From NCBI RefSeq assembly GCF_007859865.1, contig NZ_SJPI01000001.1, positions 3,357,241 through 3,421,240 of the forward strand: a stretch of DNA of 64,000 bases, given 5' to 3'. Below, in pieces: positions 26,880 through 34,773 of this stretch. The stretch's first letter is position 1; every line of letters begins with the position of its first letter. The notes beneath the pieces are model-generated. The model searched no databases. It saw only the letters and a list, made by a program, of their open reading frames with translations, and was not told the origin of the DNA. The stretch is from Rubripirellula amarantea (GTDB taxonomy: Bacteria > Planctomycetota > Planctomycetia > Pirellulales > Pirellulaceae). The position numbers and the translations under genes were made by a program.

Positions 26880-28619
26880 TTAAAATTCATCTTCAACAGG
26901 CACGGTTTCCATGAAGCCGATCATCATCTCTTCAAAACTTTGATCGCCCCAGCGAACCGGGACGGTCGGGTCAGGATTCGTCACATTCCCAAGACTGTTG
27001 TCGAACACCGCGGTACACATGACCTTGGTGCCCTTCGGCAACGTGATTGGTTGTTCGAGGATGTATTTCAACTGCCAATTGAAATCGTACTGGGGGACAT
27101 TCAAAAGCGTTTCTTCGCGTCCATCGGGAAACAGAGCATCGAACCGGAATGACTTTCCTCGTAAATGCATGTGGGGTGACATGCTGATCAAACTCTCATT
27201 GGCCTTCGAGACGTAGCTAGCCGTCACCGTGTGGTTGACTGCTCCAGCCGGGATTTCAAACTCGTGATTGAGTGCCGCTCGCCCTTGAAGACGCTTTCGG
27301 ACCTTTGACTTTTCGGTGAATCGAATCCCGATGTAGCTGAGGTCGTCCACCTGAGAACCGTTGGGCGTGTAGTGCATTTCGAACATTAGCTTGCTGCCAG
27401 CTTTCACCTCCATTGCTATTCCATCATGCAAATCAAGTGGAGGAGTGCCGGGAGCATAGCCAGCCAGTACTTGTTGGAAGTCGCGTCGGTTGTCACCAGG
27501 TGGGATCACGTAAACCAAGATGTGGTGCACGACGCTCTGCTGGTCAGGACGAGCTTCCGAAGCCACGATGTACTTGTCTTCGGTCCAGCCTGGATCAACA
27601 ACGAAGTGCTGGTAGTCGACAACGCCTTCCGCCGGGACCGAAAACGGCTTGTCATTCATTTTTATAATTTGATCAGGTTGTGGCATTTGCCAACCAACCG
27701 CAAACCGTGGCGATGCCGGTAGGTCCTCGACATCGCCTTCGGGCATTCCGTTGTCGACCCAAGTGGTAATGAGTTCACGTTGGTGGTCGGTCAGTCTCGC
27801 GTCATTGGCGAACGATCCATGTGCCGGATCGGCGTACCATGGCGGCATGCGGTTATCCGCGATGACCTCCAAAATAGTGTCTTCCCAGCCGAGCACATCC
27901 TCGTACCGTGACAGAACGAACGGTGCGATCTCGCCTTCTCGATGGCAGTTGACACACTTCGCATTGAAGATAGGGGCGATGTCTTTGGTGAATGTCACAT
28001 CGCCGATCGGTTCAACATCTTTGACTCGTCCGATATGACAACCGACCACCTCGGTTGTCGGTGTAGCGATTGGGGATCCAGCTAGTAGCGCTTCGATTGC
28101 GAGTGATAGTTCGGGTTCTGGTGCACGTTCTTTTGAGTAGCCGACTCCGTATTGATCGTCGATGCGTCCGTGGTAGCGGACTGTATAGTCGCGATCGAGA
28201 AGAAATGCTTCCGGAGTTCGCTGAGCGTTCATGGCATCAGCAACACGGTTGGCCGGATCCTTGAGCATGGGAAACGTGATCTCATGTCGATGCACGTACG
28301 CCACCACTTCGGACAAACTGTCTTGCTTGTTGGAATTGATCCCTATGACTTGCAAACCGCGATCAGCATATTGCCTCTGGATCTCATTGAGTCGCGGTCC
28401 ATACAGCTTTGCGAGTGGGCATTCCGTCCCCAGGAATACGATTACGATCGCCGAGGACGATTCAAAGTCGCTTAACGTCACCGGTTTGCCGTAGCAGTTA
28501 TCGAGCGTGAACGATTCGATTCGCTTGCCAAGGGAGGGTTCAGCCGATCCGCTGGCGGACCCTAGAGACGCCGTTGCAAGTAAAAAACCGACCCAGATGA
28601 CTCGACTCGTAATTCCCAT
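26880..28619 (-). CDS. Exported redoxin - cytochrome - copper-monooxygenase-like fusion protein
   Basis: The product is 579 residues with a signal peptide (about 1-25). Residues about 30-180 are an AhpC/TSA-type redoxin with one cysteine in the active-site loop (LGTECPLA, C67). Then comes a CxxCH haem motif (CVNCH, C222-H226) in a cytochrome-like segment (TKDIAPIFNAKCVNCHREGEIAPF). The last 280 residues resemble copper type II ascorbate-dependent monooxygenases, with HxT (FEMHYTP, about 406) and HMH (H483-H485) metal-ligand candidates. This arrangement recurs in planctomycetes. It could couple electron delivery to oxidation of a periplasmic substrate. It precedes the propeller gene in an apparent operon. 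Confidence 0.85.
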   Translation of the reverse strand: MGITSRVIWVGFLLATASLGSASGSAEPSLGKRIESFTLDNCYGKPVTLSDFESSSAIVIVFLGTECPLAKLYGPRLNEIQRQYADRGLQVIGINSNKQDSLSEVVAYVHRHEITFPMLKDPANRVADAMNAQRTPEAFLLDRDYTVRYHGRIDDQYGVGYSKERAPEPELSLAIEALLAGSPIATPTTEVVGCHIGRVKDVEPIGDVTFTKDIAPIFNAKCVNCHREGEIAPFVLSRYEDVLGWEDTILEVIADNRMPPWYADPAHGSFANDARLTDHQRELITTWVDNGMPEGDVEDLPASPRFAVGWQMPQPDQIIKMNDKPFSVPAEGVVDYQHFVVDPGWTEDKYIVASEARPDQQSVVHHILVYVIPPGDNRRDFQQVLAGYAPGTPPLDLHDGIAMEVKAGSKLMFEMHYTPNGSQVDDLSYIGIRFTEKSKVRKRLQGRAALNHEFEIPAGAVNHTVTASYVSKANESLISMSPHMHLRGKSFRFDALFPDGREETLLNVPQYDFNWQLKYILEQPITLPKGTKVMCTAVFDNSLGNVTNPDPTVPVRWGDQSFEEMMIGFMETVPVEDEF

Positions 28620-28829
28620 CGCTCGCCTTCACTTGAGTTTCCGCACGCCTCGGCACCCGCCGCTGCATCGCATTGTACATTCAAGGTAGCAGACCGTAGT
28701 CATTCGGACGGGCTGAATTGTCGCGGCGTTCTTGTTGGTCCGGACGCTGTGCATCCTCCAGACGCTCTCATTCACGCAGACGCTAGCGTCAGGACCTCAA
28801 CATCACCGTCGTCAAGCAGAACGTTGGGG
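28620..28829. other. Intergenic region downstream of the FecR-like gene
   Basis: A 210-base gap between two minus-strand genes, and so the likely promoter region of the redoxin gene. It includes a perfect 12-base palindrome GACGCTAGCGTC (28779-28790) and three weakly related 18-base units starting with GGACGCT or AGACGCT (28742-28795). Confidence 0.4.
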
Positions 28830-30515
28830 TTACTTGAAAGTATCGTCGTGTAAAGGATCCGCTGCGAAAACCTTCAAGTCGCGAGGTTTCGTGATTCGGG
28901 CAATAGAGGCATCCGATCCTGCATTTGGTTCACCGCTTTGCAGGTGCCCTGCTGTCACTGAACTCCACGTTTTGCCAATACGAATTGAGTCTATCTCGAT
29001 AGGCGTGGTGTCTTTGGCAACGATTCGAATTTCGTCGAAACGGCTGTCGTCATACATGGGCGGTGTTGAAAAAAGCCAAGTCAAGGGTTCCACAGTTCCG
29101 AGCGAATCTTCGGGACCGTAAATCTGGACGAACACCTGGTCTTCCGATTCTTGTTGAGCCAAGATCTTGGCAACGAATAAGTAGGCGATGTCGTTCGTAA
29201 GTTTCTTTGACAGGTTGGCGGTGCTACCGTTGTGGATCACCTTGGGAGGACCTCGCATTCCCTTGGGCGAAATCGCAATCTTGTGTCCATGGGAGTCTCG
29301 CAGTGTTACGAATGTCCAATTTCTTGGCGATTCCGGTTCAGCAAAAGGAAGTTGGCGGACCAGCATGCTGACGTAATATGCAGCGTCGGCATCCATGCGA
29401 ATCGGCTCACTTAATGTTCGGCTTAGCGCTACATCACCGCTAATGATCAAGCGGTTCCCGCTTTGGCTCTCGATAGTTGAATTCCATTTCATCGAGTTCG
29501 GTGTCAGTGTGTAACCAGACTTGGTTGATTCGCCAAGTCTGCGGTCTTGCCAGGGAGCAACCCAGCCGATCTCGCCGCTGTTGAGACTTAGCGATTCAGT
29601 TTGGTCGTCAAACGACTCCGAGTACATCAAGCTCTGGTCCTGACTTGCCGATTGAACGGCCTTACGAGCAAAGCGATCTGAAGCAAGCGGGATGATTTGG
29701 TCATCGCCGTTCGCAAGGATTCGTCTCGCTTGACCAGCTTCCAGGTGGGTTGAAGCATCGCCGGGCTGCTTAGTTCTGCATTCGATGCTGCCATCAAAGA
29801 CATGCACTTCCATCGCGTGCCCATTGGAATCAACAACGACGGCGTACTCGGTGCCATAGTCTTGGATCTTGGAAAGGGGCGTTTCGAGCGTGAAACTATC
29901 GAGATCGGTCATTCCACTGAATACGACTTTGCCCGCATGTAGCATCGCTCGATCCACACCCAATAAATCAAGGCGAGCAGGGCCTTCGACCGTCAAACTT
30001 ACGTCGCTGTCAAATCGGATGACTGCGATCCCAGATTCTAAGTCCAACGAATCATTGGACAATCGCTGACCCTCGAAGTGCGACGCACGCCGAGACGACC
30101 AGCGACAGTTCACTGCGGAACTCAGCGTTGCGATCGCGTGCGATTTAATTCCCGTGACAGATGCTAACTTTGCTCTCGTGGAATAACTTGATCGTGATAG
30201 CCCCATGCCAGCAAACGTTCCCACGATCAGGCTGATACAAACAGCCGTCGCTAACCACGCCATTGCATCGGCAGGCCAAAATCGAGTGCTTGTTTCGGTC
30301 GGTGAAAGCATGAGGGATGGCGAGCTCAGTTCGGTTGCACCTTGTTGCCGGTGCAGCATCGTGTGCAGGTCCACCGTCTCTACGTATTTCGCGAGAGCAG
30401 CCGGTTCGTTGCTTAGAATCGATTCGAGTTCTCGCAATTCGTCCGGATCAATTTCATCGTCGCAGACTCGGCCGATCAATTCGTTGAGTCGACCATATGG
30501 TTCAGGACTGTTCAT
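28830..30515 (-). CDS. FecR-like anti-sigma factor with outer lectin-like domain
   Basis: The 561-residue protein has a cytoplasmic N-terminal region (1-84) containing an anti-sigma-like acidic helix pattern (RVCDDEIDPDELRELESILSNEP). One membrane helix follows (about 85-105), then a FecR domain (about 155-270; ESGIAVIRFDSDVSLTVEGPARL, DYGTEYAVVV). From about 290 to 540 it is beta-rich and resembles a laminin-G/concanavalin-like sugar-binding domain (FDDQTESLSLNSGEIGW ... DSRFDEIRIV). It overlaps the stop of the ECF sigma gene by 4 bases, the standard sigma/anti-sigma pairing. I infer that the outer domain senses an extracellular ligand and releases the sigma factor. The ligand may be a glycan. 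Confidence 0.85.
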   Translation of the reverse strand: MNSPEPYGRLNELIGRVCDDEIDPDELRELESILSNEPAALAKYVETVDLHTMLHRQQGATELSSPSLMLSPTETSTRFWPADAMAWLATAVCISLIVGTFAGMGLSRSSYSTRAKLASVTGIKSHAIATLSSAVNCRWSSRRASHFEGQRLSNDSLDLESGIAVIRFDSDVSLTVEGPARLDLLGVDRAMLHAGKVVFSGMTDLDSFTLETPLSKIQDYGTEYAVVVDSNGHAMEVHVFDGSIECRTKQPGDASTHLEAGQARRILANGDDQIIPLASDRFARKAVQSASQDQSLMYSESFDDQTESLSLNSGEIGWVAPWQDRRLGESTKSGYTLTPNSMKWNSTIESQSGNRLIISGDVALSRTLSEPIRMDADAAYYVSMLVRQLPFAEPESPRNWTFVTLRDSHGHKIAISPKGMRGPPKVIHNGSTANLSKKLTNDIAYLFVAKILAQQESEDQVFVQIYGPEDSLGTVEPLTWLFSTPPMYDDSRFDEIRIVAKDTTPIEIDSIRIGKTWSSVTAGHLQSGEPNAGSDASIARITKPRDLKVFAADPLHDDTFK

Positions 30516-31060
30516 CCGAGACTTCCTTCAGTCTGCAGTGATTGACGAATGCACGAAAGCAGGTGCTGACGAATACGATTAAGAGACTTGTAGATCGAGT
30601 CGACGCTGCGATCGAGTTGACGAGCGGTTTCTTTGGGCGAATTTTCGGCGTAGTATCGCAACCGAATGATCTCACGATCATTCTCTCGGAGCTTTTTCAG
30701 ACACCCCTGTAGTGCTTCCGCTCTGGCTGAACTTGAAGGGGAAAGTCGTTCAGTGGTTTCGGCAATTTGAACCATCATCGGTTCGCTGAACATGACTTTG
30801 CTGGAATGCATTTTTCGACGGTAGCTAAGTACCTTGTACCGAGCGATTGAGATTCCCCACGCGGTGAAGTTCGTACCTGCTTCAAATTCATCGTGCTTGC
30901 GCCACATCGTTGAACAAGTCTCTTGCAACAAATCTTCCGCATCGGACATGTGCGGCACAAGAGACAAGATGAAGCCCAGGATTCGGCGTTCTGATTGTAA
31001 GAACGACCGCATGAAGGCTTCTTCTTTGTCGACGTCAATTCTTTGATCGGGTTCGCTCAT
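30512..31060 (-). CDS. ECF sigma factor, Rhodopirellula/Verrucomicrobium family
   Basis: The product is 182 residues. Region 2 contains the RNA-polymerase-binding pattern (FILSLVPHMSDAEDLLQETCSTMWRKHDEF) and region 4 a helix-turn-helix (ENDREIIRLRYYAENSPKETARQLDRSVDSIYKSLNRIRQHLLSCI). This matches the ECF type expanded in planctomycetes (TIGR02989). The gene overlaps its FecR-like partner (ATGA), so their amounts are coupled. It reads away from the Gfo/Idh/MocA-sulfatase block across a shared 418-base intergenic region, a plausible place for a promoter under its control. Regulation of the sulfatase block is inference. Confidence 0.92.
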   Translation of the reverse strand: MSEPDQRIDVDKEEAFMRSFLQSERRILGFILSLVPHMSDAEDLLQETCSTMWRKHDEFEAGTNFTAWGISIARYKVLSYRRKMHSSKVMFSEPMMVQIAETTERLSPSSSARAEALQGCLKKLRENDREIIRLRYYAENSPKETARQLDRSVDSIYKSLNRIRQHLLSCIRQSLQTEGSLG

Positions 31061-31478
31061 CGTGTCCTTCCAAAAGCAATCAATTCTTGCTCGACACTTG
31101 CTTACGAGGTTGCCATTCTGCTGATAGCGGATTTTGCATGGTCAAGCGTACGAGGCCATAGGGAATCGCATCGAGAGCCGTAGATTGGACGCAGATTTCC
31201 CGAGATTCACAAAGTATTCGGTTTTAAGTTCAAAACTTTCAATAAATGCGTCCAAAAACGATGGTGAGCAGCGATTACCTACCCACGAACGTTTGTTCCA
31301 TTCCAATGATTTGCGTGCACAGTGGGTTTCGGTCAAATTTGCGTTTCGGTCAAATTTGCGTTTCGGGCAAGTTTGCGTATCGGGCACGTTCGTGTGACGA
31401 GCACGTTCGAGTAGCGTTTCTCGTCAATGCCGACCCTGACGCGACATCGTTTTTCTTTCTCAATCATAGGTCCAATTA
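31061..31478. promoter_or_regulatory. Divergent regulatory region between the ECF sigma gene and the sulfatase-block start
   Basis: A 418-base gap with no supported gene. It lies between the start of the ECF sigma operon and the first oxidoreductase gene of the polysaccharide block, so both promoters should be inside. It contains the five-unit 17-bp repeat at 31326-31410. Confidence 0.45.
31326..31410. repeat. 17-bp tandem repeat, five units
   Basis: Five head-to-tail 17-base units: GTTTCGGTCAAATTTGC twice exactly, then GTTTCGGGCAAGTTTGC, GTATCGGGCACGTTCGT and GTGACGAGCACGTTCGA, so divergence rises towards the gene. It ends 68 bases before the start codon of the first oxidoreductase gene. 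It has no spacers. Confidence 0.92.
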
Positions 31479-32846
31479 ATGAGCGACGCTCCCCGCGCAT
31501 TGTCCTCTCGCCGTCAATTCCTGGCGACAACTGCCGCCGCGACTATGGCTGCCTCCGTTCCCTATACGTTCACCGCTTCACGAGCATCGGCGCAATCAAG
31601 TGCCAAGCCGCTTCGTTTTGCGCTGATTGGCGTCGGTGGAAATGGTACCCGGACATCGCCCGTTGGAAAGAAATTTGCGGACTTGGTTGCGCTTTGTGAC
31701 GTCGATGCAAACCACTTGGCCGATGGCAATGAATTGCTATGCGATGGAAAGGCAGACTTGTACGCCGATTATCGCGAAGTGCTCGATCGCGATGACATCG
31801 ACCTCGTGCAAATTTCAACGCCGGATCATTGGCACACCAAAATCTTGATCGAAGCCATGCGTGCCGGCAAAGACGCCTACTGCGAAAAGCCTTTAACGCT
31901 CACGATCGACGAAGGCAAGATGATTCGCAAGGTGCAACAGGAAACGGGACGCGTCGTTCAGGTCGGAACTCAGCAGCGAAGTAGTTTCAACCTATTCAAC
32001 AAAGCGTTGGCCGTGATTTCCGATGGGCGAATCGGAAAGCTAAAGAAAATCACAGTCGGCATTGACGCAGGCGGTTGGAGTCCCGAGATCCCCACCGCGG
32101 AAGTCCCAGAAGGACTCGATTGGGATCGGTGGTTGGGGCCTACGCCTAAGATGCAGTTTCGATACCTAGCAGACGCAAAGCGGAACTACACCAACGGTCA
32201 CACTCACTTTCGTTGGTGGTACGAACATAGCGGCGGTAAATTGACCGACTGGGGCGCTCACCACATCGACATTGCGATGCTGGGGATCGAAGCTGCCGGG
32301 CAAAATAGTGATCCCATTTCCGTAGGCGGTACGGCAAAGCATGACGTTGAGTTTAAAGACGGTATGCCATTGCAGCATGATCGCTACAACACTGCTCGCG
32401 CTTTCGATCTGAACGTTCATTTCGCCGACGGGGATGTGGTTATGAATGTCCGGCACGATGTCGACAATGGGATCTTATTTGAAGGTGAACTCGGTCGCAT
32501 TTTCGTTAATCGTGGCAAGCTGACCGGCAAGGCGATCGAAGAGCTCAAAGCCAATCCTTTGCCAGAGGAAGCAATTGCAAAGGTCTATCGCGGGATGCCA
32601 ATGGTTGGCAACGATCGAGATGCTCACTGGGCTAACCTCATTCACTCGATCGAACATCGTACGTTGCCCATCTCGGACGTCCATTCCCACATGAAAATGC
32701 TGAATGTTTGCCACCTCGCGGGGATTTGTTGTCGTCTGGGGAGAACAATCCATTGGGACCAAGCAACCGAGCAAATCACGGGGGACGATTTGGCAGCGAG
32801 TATGATGAGCCGCCCCTACCGAGAAGGCTACGAGATCGGGTCGTAG
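31479..32846 (+). CDS. Tat-exported Gfo/Idh/MocA family oxidoreductase (first copy)
   Basis: The 455-residue protein begins with a Tat signal (SSRRQFLATTAAATMAASV, RR at 11-12). A Rossmann NAD(P) site follows (LIGVGGNGTR, about 49-58), then the family motifs TPDHWH (114-119) and CEKPLTLTI (from 135). The C-terminal substrate domain includes GLDWDRWLGPTP and LTDWGAHHIDIA. Exported members such as glucose-fructose oxidoreductase hold the cofactor tightly. A sugar C-H or C-OH oxidation in the periplasm is likely; which sugar is unknown. It is the first gene of the sulfatase block, 98 bases before the first sulfatase. A paralogue lies at 50400. Confidence 0.92.
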   Translation: MSDAPRALSSRRQFLATTAAATMAASVPYTFTASRASAQSSAKPLRFALIGVGGNGTRTSPVGKKFADLVALCDVDANHLADGNELLCDGKADLYADYREVLDRDDIDLVQISTPDHWHTKILIEAMRAGKDAYCEKPLTLTIDEGKMIRKVQQETGRVVQVGTQQRSSFNLFNKALAVISDGRIGKLKKITVGIDAGGWSPEIPTAEVPEGLDWDRWLGPTPKMQFRYLADAKRNYTNGHTHFRWWYEHSGGKLTDWGAHHIDIAMLGIEAAGQNSDPISVGGTAKHDVEFKDGMPLQHDRYNTARAFDLNVHFADGDVVMNVRHDVDNGILFEGELGRIFVNRGKLTGKAIEELKANPLPEEAIAKVYRGMPMVGNDRDAHWANLIHSIEHRTLPISDVHSHMKMLNVCHLAGICCRLGRTIHWDQATEQITGDDLAASMMSRPYREGYEIGS

Positions 32847-32944
32847 TGCGAGTCGTCGAAATACTTTATCCATAGTCGAGCCGGTATTGTTGCGTTCTGG
32901 TCTCTGCGCACACGTAGCTTTTCTTTATTCGTTCCCGAGTTCTC

Positions 32945-34729
32945 ATGTTCAATCGCACGATTCGATTCTGCTGTTCATGTTGGTTGCTATTCGCGATCTG
33001 CGTGTCGTTCGCCAGCGATGTGCCGGCTGAGCAGCCCAATGTTGTTCTGATTTTGATCGATGACCTGAGTCACTATGGCGTGACAGCCTACGGTGCTGAC
33101 CGGATCAGCGAAGAGAATGGGAAGTTTACGAATCAGCGTTTCGAAACGCCGAAGATCGATCGACTTGCCCAAACTGGGCTTCGCTGTGACAACGCGTTTG
33201 CTTATCCATTATGCGAACCGACGCGGATTGCCTTGATGTCCGGTCAGTACAACTCGCGGAACTTTCTGCAGTGCAAGGCACAACACGCTTCCGAGATCAC
33301 TTTCGGCGACACGTTCAGCGCAGCGGGGTACGCGACGGGGATCTTTGGAAAGTGGAAGCAGACGCGGGGAACTAAGCTAGTTCACGCCAAGGATTACATC
33401 TTCGAGTTCGGATGGGATGAGTTCTGTTGCTTCGATGTTGTTGGCGAGAGCCAGCGGTATATCAATCCGAGCCTCGTTATTAATGGCGAGATACATAATT
33501 ACGTCGGTCGCGAGGACATTGATCCGCAAACAGGTCGACGTTGGTATGGCCCCGACATCTGCAATCGCCATGCACTTCAATTCATCGACAAGCATAAAGA
33601 TGAGCCATTCTTTTTGTACTATCCGATGCTGCTAGTTCATGACGAACACAAGCCAACGCCGGACACCCAGCCACATTCGTTGTTTGATCAGTTCGATGAA
33701 ACCAAGCACAACAAGGACGGCCACTCCGGCGACGACAAGCGGTTTTTCCCCGATATGCTTGCGTACATGGACAAGCTAATAGGTAAGGTAGTCGACAAGC
33801 TCGATCAGCACGGGTTACGTGACGACACAATCATTGTGGTGATGGGCGACAACGGAACGAAGGAACCGTTCATCCATCACTTGCCTGATGGAACAAGCTA
33901 TCCCGGCGGTAAGGGAGGAAACGTTGACAATGGGCTTCATGTGCCATTGATTCTGAATTGTCCCGGAAAGATCACGGGCGGTAAAGAGAATGACTTCCGC
34001 AGCTACGATGGCTTGGTCGATGTGACGGATATCTACCCGACCATGTGTGAGGCGGTAGGCATCGAATTGCAAACTCCACAAAACATTGACGGGATCAGTT
34101 TCTGGCCGCAGGTGCTTGGCGAATCCGGCGAGCCGAGAAAGAACATCTACACGTGGTACAACGGCAACAAGCCGGCGAGCGACACGTCCACAGTACTACG
34201 ATACGCGTTCAACAAAGACTTCAAACGCTACGCACCCCATGCGAATTTTCCCAACGGTCGATTTTTTGACCTGAGAACCGATCGACTCGAATTGGCTGAT
34301 GAGTTTGATCATACGGTTCGTGTTGCGTGGGCGCACTATCATCGCAGCGGGCTCGATCCGGAAAACCTGGATGCCGAGCAACGGGCGGCTTACGAGTCGC
34401 TCGGTGCGACCATTAAACAGCACGAGTATGTGCCCGTCAGTGGACTACTCATCACAAACGACAACACCACGCTTAGTAAGGGGACATCGATCGGATTAAA
34501 CTGTCTCATCACGCCGTCCCATGCGACTCGTCAGAACCTGATTTGGGAATCGAGTGATCCGTCCATCGCCTCGGTCAACAAGTTTGGCGTGGTCAGTGCA
34601 AAGGAGGTTGGATCGGCATCAATCACGGTGTATTCATGGGACGACGCGACTCCGTTGGCCGCCGGCAAGAAGAGCACCTTTTCACGCGATGGTATCCATT
34701 ACACCTTGAAGTTCGAAGTGGTTCCGTAG
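32945..34729 (+). CDS. Secreted sulfatase with C-terminal bacterial Ig-like (BIG2) domain
   Basis: The 594-residue protein has a signal peptide (about 1-25). The formylglycine motif is C90-E-P-T-R, within AYPLCEPTRIALMSG, and the metal-site start PNVVLILIDD is present. Residues about 505-585 form a BIG2-like domain (PVSGLLITNDNTTLSKGTSIGL ... IWESSDPSIASVNKFGVVSAKEVGSASITVYSWDD), probably a spacer or carbohydrate-contact module. Sulfatases of family S1 remove sulfate esters from sugars; this one acts outside the cytoplasm. It stands 98 bases after the oxidoreductase gene and 44 bases before the next sulfatase. Confidence 0.93.
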   Translation: MFNRTIRFCCSCWLLFAICVSFASDVPAEQPNVVLILIDDLSHYGVTAYGADRISEENGKFTNQRFETPKIDRLAQTGLRCDNAFAYPLCEPTRIALMSGQYNSRNFLQCKAQHASEITFGDTFSAAGYATGIFGKWKQTRGTKLVHAKDYIFEFGWDEFCCFDVVGESQRYINPSLVINGEIHNYVGREDIDPQTGRRWYGPDICNRHALQFIDKHKDEPFFLYYPMLLVHDEHKPTPDTQPHSLFDQFDETKHNKDGHSGDDKRFFPDMLAYMDKLIGKVVDKLDQHGLRDDTIIVVMGDNGTKEPFIHHLPDGTSYPGGKGGNVDNGLHVPLILNCPGKITGGKENDFRSYDGLVDVTDIYPTMCEAVGIELQTPQNIDGISFWPQVLGESGEPRKNIYTWYNGNKPASDTSTVLRYAFNKDFKRYAPHANFPNGRFFDLRTDRLELADEFDHTVRVAWAHYHRSGLDPENLDAEQRAAYESLGATIKQHEYVPVSGLLITNDNTTLSKGTSIGLNCLITPSHATRQNLIWESSDPSIASVNKFGVVSAKEVGSASITVYSWDDATPLAAGKKSTFSRDGIHYTLKFEVVP

Positions 34730-34773
34730 ACGGACACTACTGGCTCAAAAAGATTATTCCCAAGTTTGAAGTT

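Noticed and set aside
28742-28795. Three 18-base units starting GGACGCT or AGACGCT
   Set aside because: Only about seven bases are shared per unit, too weak for a separate repeat call; mentioned within the intergenic entry.
31326-31410. Candidate CRISPR array
   Set aside because: Units are 17 bases head to tail without spacers, and no cas gene is in the window.
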